In this document: piece after piece, positions 1-13,200 of the stretch | Position numbering within the stretch: the first letter of the stretch is position 1 | Layout of the letters: each line of letters starts with the position of its first letter | NCBI RefSeq assembly: GCF_026230105.1 | Contig: NC_079482.1 | Span: forward strand, 248,001-312,000 | Reading direction: 5' to 3' | DNA length: 64,000 nucleotides | Source of the DNA: Diorhabda sublineata | Lineage: Eukaryota; Arthropoda; Insecta; Coleoptera; Chrysomelidae | The notes under the pieces: model-generated | The model's database searches: none | Told to the model about the DNA's origin: nothing | Seen by the model: only the letters and a program-made list of their open reading frames with translations | Made by a program: the position numbers and the translations under genes

Positions 1-773
1 CGAATGTTTTTCTTCCAACTTTGGCGATGAAAATCCAATATTGGAACCAACTCTTGCAGTTTACCTACACACAATTTTTATATACTATCAATACTATCTC
101 TTTGGGTTCGTTTATTTCTCCAGGATAACATTGATAATTCAGTTTTTGTAGCATACCTCGAAGAATTAGTTACAAAGGTGCAACGACCTCCCAACGATTT
201 ATCTAGTCCTTTCCCTTGACACTCCATTCATAGTTACATCTCGTCCTCAATACGGATCTACTTAAACTCTACGAGTGGCAATCTTCTGGACTTTTATTCT
301 AATGCTGATGGGTTCCTTATCGAGGAAACTGGTAATGAGGAAACAAGTACCAAGTCTTAAGATACTCATATGTATGTTGGCGTAATTCTTATGGTTATTT
401 CTTCAGATCATGAAGCATATCTGATCCATTTTATCTAGCAAATGAAATATGTATGTTGTCGAATATCTTCTTGCACTTCTTGGGTCAACACAATTCAGAA
501 AGTAAAGTGGTGAACCTTCGACCTTAGTGCAGCCTTCATCTAATGTTTACCGACGCTGGAAGGTGGATGTTGACGCAAACTCTTGATGCATCGTGTAGTC
601 GCAGTTACTGCATCTAATTTTCTTTCCAATTAATTACGATCAAACAACAAATTGCACTTAGAAGTTACAAAGAAAAACAATTAATCGTTGTTTATTATCC
701 ATGTTTTTAAACAAGTACACATTGTGGTATTAATTTTCTAGTATCATACAATTTTATGCGGATATTTTTTTAG
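1..773. other. Upstream intron of the perilipin gene
   Basis: It ends in an acceptor (T-rich tract then AG at 772-773). I found no exon for the perilipin N-terminus here and no other recognisable gene. Confidence 0.5.
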
Positions 774-2913
774 ATTTATTACAATACGAAACAATACGTA
801 CAAGAAATGGGAACGAGAATCGCCCAGCCGGTTATGAAACGCGCGGATTCCGTGAAAAAAATAGGAGACACAGTTCTATCTAGCAAATACACGGCTTACG
901 CTGCTGATACTTTAGAAGGTGTATTAGACGTCGCAGAAAAATACGTCGATAAATATCTACCCGGCGAAGACGAACAAATTATCGATGGTAAGTAATTATT
1001 GCTATCGAACGAAATCGATATAAAAGTATTCGTCTATTCAGAAAATGATAAACCTGCCAATGAAGAAGGACCGAAAGGAAAAGCCATCCATACAATACAC
1101 CACGCCGAAAAATTTTCCAGGAAACTGAAAAGGAAAGTAACTCTAAGAACGATTGCAGAAGTTAAAGCACTCAAACATCAAAGCGTGGAAGCTGTACACG
1201 TTCTAACTTACGTTATTGAATTGGTAAGCACATATTGGGTTATTTAGATAAAAATGTTTGTTGGAAAGCATTGGGTTTTGATGGCCAAGTGCCACCAAAG
1301 AAAAGTTGAATTTGAAATTGCAGTCCTCTGATTACAGCTACACATATTTATTTGTATGATGAATCATAAACAATAAAACCAACTCGGTTTTTGTTATCAT
1401 CGAATCGCCTTCCCCAACCAACCAGGAATCTCCTCTAAAAGTCAGTTCTATGTACCCCTGCACGGTCTTTTGTAGACTCGTCCTCTTCTATTTTCAACAT
1501 GCCGCTGCTGGGGTTGATTTAAGGCTTTTTAAACTCAAGTTTAGCCGACTTAAGTCTTCTTCTGATTATCCGGCTACTCACAGATACTCCTCGCGTTTAT
1601 CTGAGCTCTTTTTGGACTTAAACGCCAGTTTAAGTTTACCACTACTTTAAATAACATTTTTTTGTCACCGAGAGTGTCCCCTGAGTGTTTTTAAGCAAAA
1701 AATAATGGCGATCAAGATACACAAAGGGTGTTTATAAATATAGTATGCGTTGAAATAAAGTTATCGTCTTCAGAGACTGAATTTGAGTGTTCCAGATGAT
1801 CCAAAGTAGTAAGAAATTGGTTTTTTTTTTAATGATATCGACTCGAATATTTATAAAAATAGCGGGAATTGTCGTTTCAGGTAGCCACCGATCCAATCCT
1901 TGCGTTTCAAAAAGGAAAAGAGCTATGGGCGAGTTTGAGTAAAGATGAACCTGAAAATCAAGCTAGACCGGCAAATTTGGAACAGCTGATTGTTCTGCTG
2001 GTAAGAGAATCATCACGACGCGTTGTTCATTTGATTAATGCTTCGAGTGATATACTCAGTACTTTTCCCAGAAGGTTATATCATTCCGTGGTGGTTTTAA
2101 TAAATAAAGTTTTGGCTACAACGGATTCTGCTGTTAAAGTGAGTATCTATCAACTGATATTAATTTTTTTATTATTATTTCTATTTATCGTTGTAGACCG
2201 TGCACATGGAAAACGTCCAAGGAACGATTATCGCCATTTTGAAAGCTCAAGGATACGTATTGGCGGTGGCAATTAAAAATATTAATGACCAAATAAGCGA
2301 ATACTTGGTAAGTTCAGAATTTCATTTATAATTATTTTTCTACGAGCTCAAAGTTATATTTTAACCATATAGAGCTCAGAAAACTCATAAAACTAACAAT
2401 AGAAACGAAAATAATGAGAAATACATCAAATTTTATTTAAAAATAATGAGAATCTTCTTCGGTATTCAGTTTCGTAATGAAATATAATGAAAAATGTCAA
2501 TTTTTCTTATACATTATTACGAAAATACGTAAATTTAGTTCACCCGTGTTTTTTTCCTATTTAATAATCAATATTTTGATATAAGAATGTTGTAAAAAAA
2601 TAATCAATAGTTAAATTAAATACTATTATTAAGCATGTTTATAGGCAATCAATAATACACTCAATTGTAGTTAGATAGGCAACCAATCATACTTGTATAA
2701 CAAATATGGAGGTTATACACATTTGATTTTAGTTCGAATTATTATAACGCAAAAACTATCATTTCTTTACAGGAACAAGTTGCTGAAAATCTCTCCAAAC
2801 ACGACGAAAATTCTCCAGGAGCATTATCCGTGCCTCAAATTACAGTGAACAATCCAAAAGCAACTTTAAAAAATACCAAACAAAATTCGAATGGTTTCGA
2901 AAATAATTTATAA
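774..2913 (+). CDS. Lsd-1: Perilipin, Lsd-1 type (lipid storage droplet surface protein), 3' part
   Basis: Perilipins coat lipid droplets and control access of lipases to stored triglyceride. Five coding exons join in phase: 774-987, 1042-1223, 1881-2138, 2197-2307 and 2773-2913 (stop TAA 2911-2913). All introns are GT..AG. The joined frame gives about 301 residues. Recognisable family blocks are YYNTKQYV, VMKRADSVKKIGD, KYVDKYLPG, KFSRKLKRKVTLRTIAE, ENQARPANLEQLIVLL and RESSRRVVHLIN; these match my memory of insect Lsd-1 better than Lsd-2. The ATG at 807 is probably internal, because the frame stays open and family-like back to the acceptor AG at 772-773. The N-terminal PAT-domain exons should lie left of the window, so the gene is cut by the edge rather than broken. 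The last exon is poorly conserved and polar. The gene converges on the cadherin gene, stop codons about 1.2 kb apart. Family call is firm; the Lsd-1 versus Lsd-2 choice is less so. Confidence 0.9.
1224..1880 (+). other. Perilipin intron with probable repeat relic
   Basis: Donor GTAAGC at 1224 and acceptor CAG ending at 1880. The segment 1400-1790 is less AT-rich than its surroundings and contains at 1761-1781 the motif TATCGTCTTCAGAGACTGAA, which is also the unit of the tandem array at 39.8-40.3 kb. An open frame at 1450-1650 shows no family signal. Confidence 0.55.
2308..2772 (+). other. Perilipin last intron, AT-rich
   Basis: Donor GTAAGT at 2308, acceptor TTTACAG ending at 2772. Nothing else seen in it. 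Confidence 0.7.
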
Positions 2914-4093
2914 GAACATCCACGTGTAATTTAAAATATAGTATTTGATACTGTATAATATTTTAATAATCTTGATTTAAATAATATTCTAAAAATTATG
3001 CAGGTAATCAATATAAAATAAACGTAAATAAGAAATTTCTTTGTGTAAAATTTTCACCAGTTTCCTATAGATGGCGTAGTTTTTGCGTTCGTAGCTTCAG
3101 CGGCTGTACGACCCACTAAAACCCTTCCTCTTTAAGCTAAATCTCTTTGAGGTCTCTTAACAAATATTCCTACCTCAAACGACAATACTATTATCAACTC
3201 TAATATAACAAATATATACTGTGGAGGACAGAAAATATCGTGATGAAAAAGAATTACGAAAATGAAGTCGATGGAAGAAATAGGTAAATAACGAATAAGT
3301 TTTGTCCTTTTTAATTGGAATTACCAAGAAAATTTATGGTTAGGGGAACAGGGAAATATAGAAACCAAGAAAGCAAAAGAAGATTGGATAAATAATAAAA
3401 ATCAAGAAGACTAGAACGAGACATGGGATGGACTATTCAATTTAGGGTTTATCTTGCTGAAAGATGTTCTGAGTCAGTGAAAATACCGAGGAGAATAAAC
3501 GAGGATAATTGCTGAAGCTACTCTCAAGTAAATTTTCTAAAATAAAAATGAGAAAACCCCAGACGAGGTCTTTTCGGTACTACATGGGGTGGTAGAATTT
3601 TTTGTTTCTCACTTATTTTGTTTGTAGATCGATTTTTATCTGGTTTTGTAGATTCTGTGTAAATTACTTTGGAACTACGGTGCTCCTAGAGATTCGACAC
3701 GCGCGATTTTAGTTTTTCGTTTTGGAAAAAATAGGAGAAAAGTAAAAAAAAATCCCGTATACATAAAGATATTTTTATTTCAATATGTACAAATGTATAC
3801 ATTGTCATTATTTAGAAAAAATAAATAAATAAAAGATTATAAACAAATTAAAATAAATAAAAAGTATGTTTGATATGGCCATTTACTTGAGTAGTAGAAA
3901 TAAATCGAAGAAAATAATGTTTTTACACTATTAGTCGAATTTTTTTCCATAATTGATAAAATATTTAGTAATTTTTGAGAAAATAGTTAGATACTAAATA
4001 GAATACAATTTTCGAAAAACGGAACGGGTCATATATCACTTTTTATAGTTTATATTGTCACAATATTTGTTGTTAAAATAAAAGTTCGTTAAA
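2914..4093. other. Convergent intergenic region and 3' UTRs
   Basis: The space between the two stop codons should hold both 3' UTRs. On the minus strand an AATAAA (plus TTTATT at 3774-3779) lies about 315 bases past the cadherin stop and is a candidate poly(A) signal. No open frame of interest. Confidence 0.5.
3017..3022 (+). promoter_or_regulatory. Candidate poly(A) signal of the perilipin gene
   Basis: AATAAA about 105 bases after the perilipin stop codon, on the same strand. AATAAA is frequent by chance in such AT-rich DNA. Confidence 0.4.
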
Positions 4094-4249
4094 CTAAATC
4101 AGTTCGGCGACGTATTCGGGTTGGTGGTGACCTTGATTGATTGTCAATTCGGATCCGTCGAATTTCACTCCATAGGGAGTATAATCGTTATTTAAACGTT
4201 CCGGTACTTGAAAAGTGGAACCTTGAAAACCCATAGCCGCTTCGTAATA
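4094..4249 (-). CDS. Cad87A: Cadherin exon 20: C-terminus
   Basis: Reads YYEAAMGFQGSTFQVPE and ends HHQPEYVAELI with stop TAG (plus 4094-4096). The final E-L-I resembles a class III PDZ ligand, which would let the tail dock a scaffold. Confidence 0.85.
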   Translation of the reverse strand, partial: YYEAAMGFQGSTFQVPERLNNDYTPYGVKFDGSELTINQGHHQPEYVAELI

Positions 4250-7200
4250 CTGAAAAAATAAACGAAAATATTTAGATCTAATACAAATTTGACGCGAAAC
4301 TTACGTTAGAACCACCTCTTAACGAGCTATTGTTGCTTCCGTTTCGGTTATGAGCATGACCAGAAAGTGTCGCGTAATCTGCTAAGTCATCTGCCCCGTT
4401 TATCGGTGCCAAATTCGATGATGATCTTCTAGTTGGATGTTGTATTGTTGCATAAGCGTTGTCTTCCTAAAAATTTATGTTTTCAAAGTCAAATTTATCA
4501 AAATTAATCTAAAGTTACATTTACGTAATCGTCGCTGCTCCGTCTATTATTAACGTTTTGTTCAGGTTCATTAAAAACTTGCATTGTCAATTCTTGTTCT
4601 TCATATATCTTCAATTTTCTGTAAAAAATAACGATAATTCATCAATTATTCAACAACAATCAAAATATTTATTTATGTATTTTCGTACGAATGGTTAAAG
4701 CCAGTACGGTCCTGTCCTATCAATACTATAATGGCGGTTATATGCACTCGCCGAGGCGATACGAAACTAGACGAACGTGGGATTTTATCTCTTCGGCTAA
4801 GATCTTTCCGTCTCGCTCTCGGAACGTTCAATTGCACGTGTTAAAGGGGAAGAGAGAGTAATGGAAATGTCTACCGAGTATAATTTAAACCATAATTGTT
4901 AATATACTCGCACACGTTCGTCCTTTTGTCCTTTTGAACCGGGTGATTGTAGCGAAAATATACACGAGGTTGTAAATACCGGCACATCGACGAGTGTGTA
5001 CCGCCAACATGATATACGACTCTGACAAGATTGCAGATGTACTGTAGTGACGTAAGAAATTAACAATTATATAAATATCCCATTTTTGTTGCGATTTTAC
5101 TACTATTAGGTAGTGGGTGTTTTTAAATTGTGGTTTTTGTTATTAAATTTAGAAATGGAGATTCGAAATTTCACATTCTATTTGTTTTAATCAAAATTAA
5201 TAATAATCTTCTTTTTTATCGGTTCTTGTGAAATTTCATTGGTTTGCAAATATTCCACCAAAACTTTTATATGTTCCCGTTAACTGGAAATATTATTTTG
5301 TTCCCAAATATTCCACCAAAACTTTCATATTTTGGCTGTAAATATATATTTTTTCTTTAATATTTTAACATAATGAAGTAAAATCATTTTGTTTCGAAAT
5401 ATTTCACCAAAACTTTTTTATTTTGACTCTAAATATATATTTTTTCTTTAATATTACAACATAATTTTGTTTCATTATATACTATCAAAACGTTGATGTA
5501 TTAACTGGATATATGATTTTGCTCTCTAATATCCGCCAAAATTTCAATATTTTAACTCCGACTCTCACAAAAGTTCAGGAAATATCATTTTGTTCCCAAA
5601 TATTCCACCAAAATTCCAATATTTTCACTCTGATTCTCACAAATATTTTTAAAAATTTAAAGAAATATCATTTTGTCCTTAAATATACCACAAAAACTTT
5701 AATATTTGATTAGTATTTCCCAAATATGCCACAAAAAGTTTGATAAGACCGCTGATCATATAATTTATTCCCAAATATTCCACCAAAATTTTAATATTTT
5801 TACTGTAAATATCATTTTGTTCCCTAATATTCGAGTATAATTAAGAAAACATCATTTTATTGTCAAATATTCCTCCAAAATTTTCAAATTTTGATTTTTA
5901 ATATTATTTTGATCCCAAATATTCCAATATAATGAAGGATATATCGTTATTTCTCAAATATTCCACCAAAACTTTAATATTTTTCAATGGAAATCTAACA
6001 AATATTCTACAAAAGTTCGAGAAATATCATTTTGTTCCAAAATATTCCACCAAATCTTTGATATTTGATTAGTAAATATTATTTATTCCAAAATATTCCG
6101 CCAAAAGTTTCATATTTTGGCTGTAAATATCATTTTGTTCCCTAATATTAGAGTATAATTAAGAAAACATCATTTTATTGTCAAATATTCCACCAAAATT
6201 TTCAAATTTTGATTTTTAATATTATTTTGATCCCAAATATTCCAATATAATGAAGGATATATCGTTATTTCTCAAATATTCCACCAAAACTTTAATATTT
6301 TTCAATGGAAATCTAACAAATATTCTACAAAAGTTCGAGAAATATCATTTTGTTCCAAAATATTCCACCAAATCTTTGATATTTGATTAGTAAATATTAT
6401 TTATTCCAAAATATTCCGCCAAAAGTTTCATATTTTGGCTGTAAATATCATTTTGTTCCCTAATATTAGAGTATAATTAAGAAAACATCATTTTATTGTC
6501 AAATATTCCACCAAAATTTTCAAATTTTGATTTTTAATATTATTTTGATCCCAAATATTCCAATATAATGAAGGATATATCGTTATTTCTCAAATATTCC
6601 ACCAAAACTTTAATATTTTTCAATGGAAATCTAACAAATATTCTACAAAAGTTCGAGAAATATCATTTTGTTCCAAAATATTCCACCAAATCTTTGATAT
6701 TTGATTAGTAAATATTATTTATTCCAAAATATTCCGCCAAAAGTTTCATATTTTGGCTGTAAATATCATTTTGTTCCCTAATATTCGAGTATAATTGAGA
6801 AAATATCATTTTATTGTCAAATATTCCACCAAAATTTCCAAATTTTGATTTTTAATATTATTTTGATCCCAAATATTCCAATATAATGAAGGATATATCG
6901 TTATTTCTCAAATATTCCACCAAAACTTTAATATTTTTCAATGGAAATCTCCCAAATATTCTACAAAAGTTCGAGAAATATCATTTGTTCCAAAATATTC
7001 CACCAAATCTTTGGTATTTGATTAGTAAAAATATTATTTATTCCCAAATATTCCACCAAAAGTTTTATATGTTCGCTGATCATATAATTTGTTCCCAAAT
7101 TTTCCGCCACAACTTCAATATTTCGACTGTAAATATAATTTTTGTCCCTAATATTGGAATATAATTGAGGAAATATCATTTTATTGTCAAATATTCAACC

Positions 7201-10200
7201 GAAAGTCTGATATATTAACTGAAAATATGATTTCCTCCGATAATATTCTACCGAAATTTCAATATTTCGATTATGTTCCGAAATATCGCGATATAATGAA
7301 ACAAATATAATTTTTCCCCAAACATTCCACCAAAAATAAATACCCGAAATTCCGATACACTTACTGTTCGATCCATAGAGGATTTTCCGTGGTAGTCAAA
7401 TCGTCTATGATAGCTTTCTTAATTAGAGCGTCCTTTTTTTTCAAATCCGTCGGAGATAATACCCAATGTCTCAAACAACAGCAGATAACAATAAAAGTAA
7501 TAATACCGACGATAAGTACCACCAACAAAGCTATTAAAGCGACCAAAGCAGAATCGAAAGTTTCGGCTTTTTCGGTAACGAAAGCCGGTACAACATTTTC
7601 GATGGCGAAACCCGCGTAATAATCTTTCAAAAAATCGTATTTCGAATCGATTATTTTCAATACATCCGGTACAGGTACAATCGATTGCGTTCTAGGATTC
7701 ACAACGAGAATATAAAGATCGGACCTACAATAATTAAATTAATAATATTAATTACAATTATAATAATTTATTTTTATTACCAATCATCGTTTTTAACACC
7801 GTTATCATCGATGTGGTATCGAATTTCATCGATTATAACCAAACTTTGCGTGGCGTTACTTAATTCGGCTAAAATTTCTTCTTTTTCTTTCAAAACTTCT
7901 TCTTTCGGTCGGGACAGTATCACGCGAATCAACTGCTCGGGTTCAAATATCCACACCTAAAATATTTCTATGAATTAAAGGTAATAAACGATTTTTATAA
8001 TACTCACGTTGATTCTCGTAGAAGCTTCTCGTTCGGGATAAGCGTTTTCTCTAGCGATAATATCGATTATAAATCGATGTTGATTATTTTCCGCTAAATA
8101 AGTGGCGGTGCATATTTGTCCGTTTTCGGATATATTAAATGGAGAAGGTATTATCGAACCCGAACTTCTATTCGAATTAAATTTAAATAAATTCGTCGCT
8201 TTTATATAATAAGTTATTGAGCCGTTTACGCCGTTATCCGGATCTCTAGCCGTTACATTTATAACGAAATCGTTAATGTTCGCCATAGCGTTAACCGCCG
8301 AATAATAAACGGGTTGATCGAAAATTGGGGGGTTATCGTTAATATCGTTAATTGTTATTTTAACTCTCGCTATACTCCTATCAGTTTCGTCTAAATCTTG
8401 TTGTTGTTCGGGAGTTATATAATTTGGATCGTTAGTAGCTATAACCAATAAATTGTATTCTTCTTTTTGTTCTCTATCGAATGATATGTTCGAATATAAC
8501 CCTCCGTCTGTTCTATCCAAATAAAAAGCGTTATTTTCATTTCCGGATATTATGTAATAATAAACTTTCGCGTGAGTACCTTCGTCTCTGTCTAATGCTT
8601 TGACTTGACCTATCAGGGAGTTTCTTTCGTTGTTTTCAATAACGAAAAAGTGATAAGGATTTGTCGATTTCGAACCGGGAAATTCCGGTCTATTATCGTT
8701 TTCGTCTACCAATAACACGGTGAGGTGCCGTACAGTCTCGTACCATTTAGGTGATCCGTGATCTCTTGCCACCAAAACCAACTAAAAAAACATACAGAAA
8801 ACTTATTTTATGATATTCAGACATTGTAATAAAACTATACAAACTGACGTCTAGGAGAGTTTCAGAAACTGCAAACATACCAAATCATAAAGATTGACAC
8901 CAATTGGAGGTTCTATATTTTTGGAACAAACCTCGTATATGTGTGGGATGTATATGTTGACGCCATACTTAATAATTAAATCTAGTGGCTGAGGGCATTT
9001 GGGAAAATTGACTTTCGGAAAAGAATCATAAAGATTGATACCACTAATATGCTGTAAACTTTTTGAATAACCCTCGTAAATGTATGGAACGTATATAAAA
9101 ACAAAATTTTTTTCTCCATGATTTATTTTTATTTTGAAGACCCAAATAAGTTGAAAATGAATCATCACGAATGATAAAAAAACTTTAAACGAAATTATAA
9201 AATATTTTTAATAAATATTATTGCAGAAATGACTATTTCAACATTTTTAAAAAAAATGGAAACTGTCAGTAAAATTCGAAACTAAACGAAAAGAACGTAG
9301 TTTGTTGTTATCTCTTTCCAATAATATGAGATTAGAATGAGACATTCTGAAAATCGTATTCGATTACTGTCGGTAAAATTCGAAACTAAACGAAAAGAAC
9401 GTAGTTTGTTGTTATCTCTTTCCAATAATATGAGATTAGAATGAGACATTCTGAAAATCGTATTCGATTAATGTCAGTAGAAAAGGATAGAGTATTTATG
9501 TGGTTACTCATGTTAGTGACGTTATGGTAAAGATTAATTTGATCGATTGAAAACTTACTTGATATTTTGGTTTGAATTCTCTATCTAGCATTTTTCGTGT
9601 CCTTAGCTCACCGGTAACGGCATCGATACTGAATTCATCAGTTTCTTGTACATTTTCTTTATCAATTTTGAAATGATAGGTAACTTTACCGTTTGCATTT
9701 TCGTCTTTATCTACAGCTTTTACTGTCATCACGAGATAATCCTGTGTTGCCGCATTCTATAACATATTTATATTAATTTTAGTTTATTATTGAAAAAGAA
9801 AAAAAAATAATTTCTTGAATATATATTTTTGATTTTACAAAATAATAATCAAAAATTATTTATATAAAAGTTCTAACCTAACACATATAATCTGATTGTA
9901 CTTTTAGGTTAGTTTAAGTTAAGTTAGGTTAGGTTTAATGGTTTTTTTCTTCAAATCTTCGTTTTTACGACGAATTTTCGAAAAAAAAAAAGTCACGAGA
10001 ATAAATATAATTCAAATTTATATTAGTTTCATGGCTTTAAACGCAATTACGTTGTTACGATTATTGATAACTTTCTCACATATAATCGAATGAAATATTT
10101 CTTCATTTTTTTCTTTATATAATCAAAAATAAACCGAAATAAAAAAAATGTAGATTCTCCATGTTTCTACAGATTGAAATAATGAAACTTCTTCTCTCAA

Positions 10201-13200
10201 ATTAAACTTTTAGGTTAAGTTAGGTTAGGTTAGATTAAGTTAGGTTAAGTTCAAAATAAGCATGATCCACCTATAAATATTAATATTATATAAAATGATT
10301 CAGCAAACAAGAATACAATTAAACTTGTGAATAGACAAGTGAAATAAAACAACAAATAAAAAGCAATTTCAATGATTCTTAATCCAATCACGTATATTCA
10401 AGAAATTAAAGTATTAACGAGTAAAACATTATAAAAATCGTTTCGATATGAAGGGGTTATGTAAACAAACCAGTAATTTAAATTAATAAAAAAAATGTTT
10501 ACTAACTTCCAGTACTTCGACCGTGGCGTTCGGAAGGGCCGGCATAATGAACTCAGGTCTATGGTCATTAACATTTAAGACATGCACATTAATTGTGGCT
10601 TGGTCGAACAATTGCCCGTTACCGCCGTCGCCCCCGTCTCTGGCCTGTACAGTCAAATGGAAATCCCTCGTTTGGCCCAACAAGGACTTGTGCGGGTACA
10701 AAATACCACTTTCCACGCCCAGAAGAAAGATGTCTGGAAAAATTAATGACCACCTTTTCAAAGTGCTACCTCGCAAATTCCATCACGGCTTTTGTTTTCT
10801 ACTTTTGCCACAATAAATCCGTATACATTTCGGCTTTAATGAAATTAAGCTATTCCCGTTTTGATACGGGTCACCGCCGCCGACCGATTGTTTGGTTTAA
10901 GTCGAGATATTTATTTCTTTTTAAGAATAATAGTTTAAACGGTTTTAGTTTTTCTTCTTTTTTTAGGTTAAAAACGTTTACAACAATTTTCTTATACATC
11001 AAAAACTACAGAATTGATTTGTAGGTTAGAAAACGAATACCAGCATAGTTGCCAGTTTTATAATTACTGATTGATACGTCTGACGGATACATAGTTTCAT
11101 ATTTAATGTTATTTGTATTTAAACTTGGCAACGTTCGATCTTTTCTAATGAAATATTTTTGAAGATGGCCGACTGTAACTTTGTTATTTTAAACGGAACA
11201 CCTTATATATTAATATATTTTTGAAATCGACGTAAAATTTTAGTATATTTTTGCGAATAAAATTTTTTCGAAAAATGCATACTTTTTGAGTTACTAATTT
11301 TTTTGTAAAAAATTTGACAATTGCAGACCCTTATAAATTATTTTTTTACGAGGATACCCTTGAAAATATGAAAATGGTTTCTGTTCGATTGCTTTTGGGA
11401 AGGTCAGACGTATTTGAATCTATATTGAAAAATTTGTCATTTTATACAGGAAGTGTATAAAAAGTGTTTAAAGTTCAACTTCATAAATATCAAATTTCTT
11501 TATTTTTTTTAAACAGAACCACCCGGTTTTTTCTACATTAATGCATTCAGGGGTAAAAAATAAGGCAAATTAATATGAACTTTTCTATACCTAAACCTTA
11601 CCATTATCCAGATATTAAATGTTTTCTGTAAATTTTTAGAGATGCAGGTGTGGTCTACCCTGTATAAAATGACAAATTTTTCAACATAGATTCGAATACG
11701 TCTGACCTTGTTAAAAGCAACCGAAAATAAATCATTTTCATATCCTTAAGGATATCCTCGTAAAAAATATTTGGGATAAAAGGATCTGCAAGGGTCAAAT
11801 TTTTTACAAAAACATTAATAATTCAAAAAGTATGCATTTTTCGAAAAAAGTTTTCAGATAAAAGTATACTAAAATTTTACGTAGATTTCAGAAATGTATC
11901 AATATATAGGGTGTTCTATTTAAAAAAAATAGAGAAATTTGATATTTACGAAGTAAAACTTTGAACACTTTTTATACACACCCTGTATAAAATGACAAAG
12001 TTTTTAACATAGATTCGAATACGTCTGACCTTGCTAAAAGTAACCAAACAGAAATCTTTTTCATATCCTTAAGGATATCTTCGTAAAAAAATAATTTATA
12101 AGGGCCTGCAACGTTTTTTACAAAAAAATTAATAACTCAAAAAGTATGCATTTTTAGAAAAAAGTTTTCAGACAAAAGTATACCAAAATTTCACGTAGAT
12201 TTCAAAAATGTATTATTATACAGGGTGTTACATTCAAAATAACAAAGTTACAATCGACTACCAAACGTAGAAATTTTCATGATTTTACTATAATTATTTT
12301 GCTATATACAGATAGTTTTATCTCGTCGTAGGACACTCTGTATACACGAAATTATCAAAAATAATTTGAAAATATCTATTGACGCGGTAAGTTATTAATA
12401 ATTTACTATTTACCGTTATCATTTCCGGAAACGATGTTGTAGTAAACATTGCCGTTCATTCCGGAATCTTCATCGGTGGCGTTAATTTGTATCAAAGGTA
12501 TAGGTGGGTTTAACCGTACGTTTTCCATAACGGTAACGTTATATTCCTTTTGCACGAATATCGGTCGGTTGTCGTTCACATCTCTAATTTTAATACGTAC
12601 CGGAACGGTTACCGATCTTCTAACGTTAATTGGAGCGCCATCTTGTGCCACTACTTGTATTTCGGTTTCGTTGATAACTTCGTGATCAAGAAAATTCGTA
12701 TTAGCTACGGTTACGTAACCGGTTTGGTTGTCGATGGAAAAATTCTCGCTGTGTTCGCCCGTTAAATAATAACTGATTTCGCCGTAACTTTCGGCGTCTT
12801 TATCCACCGCTCTAACCGCTACGACTATTGTCCCGTTAGGAGAATTTTCGTCTATTTCCGCTTTGTATTCATTTTGCGTAAAAACCGGACTGTTATCGTT
12901 CATATTAATCACTTTGATTAAAACCGTCGCCGATGCGTTCAATTGCGGTACGCCGCTATCGAAAGCCATTACGGTGAATTTAAGCAACTTTATTTTCTCG
13001 TAATCGATTTTCTTTTTAATCTGCACTATACCGGTTCCGTTATTTATTTGAAAATACTCGCTTTCCGGTTGAATAATATAACCAGCTATATCCGAATCCT
13101 CATCGATGGCTTTGTAAGTAGCGACTATAGTACCGATCGGTTGTTCCTCTTTCAATTCCAAATAATAGCTCGGATTTTCCCTCGTCCACGGCGGTAAAAA

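Noticed and set aside
1450..1650. 66-codon frame in the perilipin intron as a coding exon.
   Set aside because: The neighbouring exons join in phase without it and it has no perilipin signature.
5513..7179. Open frames of 66-92 codons in both strands of the AT-rich repeat.
   Set aside because: They are low-complexity readings of the repeat itself with no start context, family or conservation.
8851..9168. 105-codon minus frame between cadherin exons 14 and 15 as an extra exon.
   Set aside because: It lacks cadherin motifs, reads across a degenerate repeat, and exons 14 and 15 already join in phase without it.
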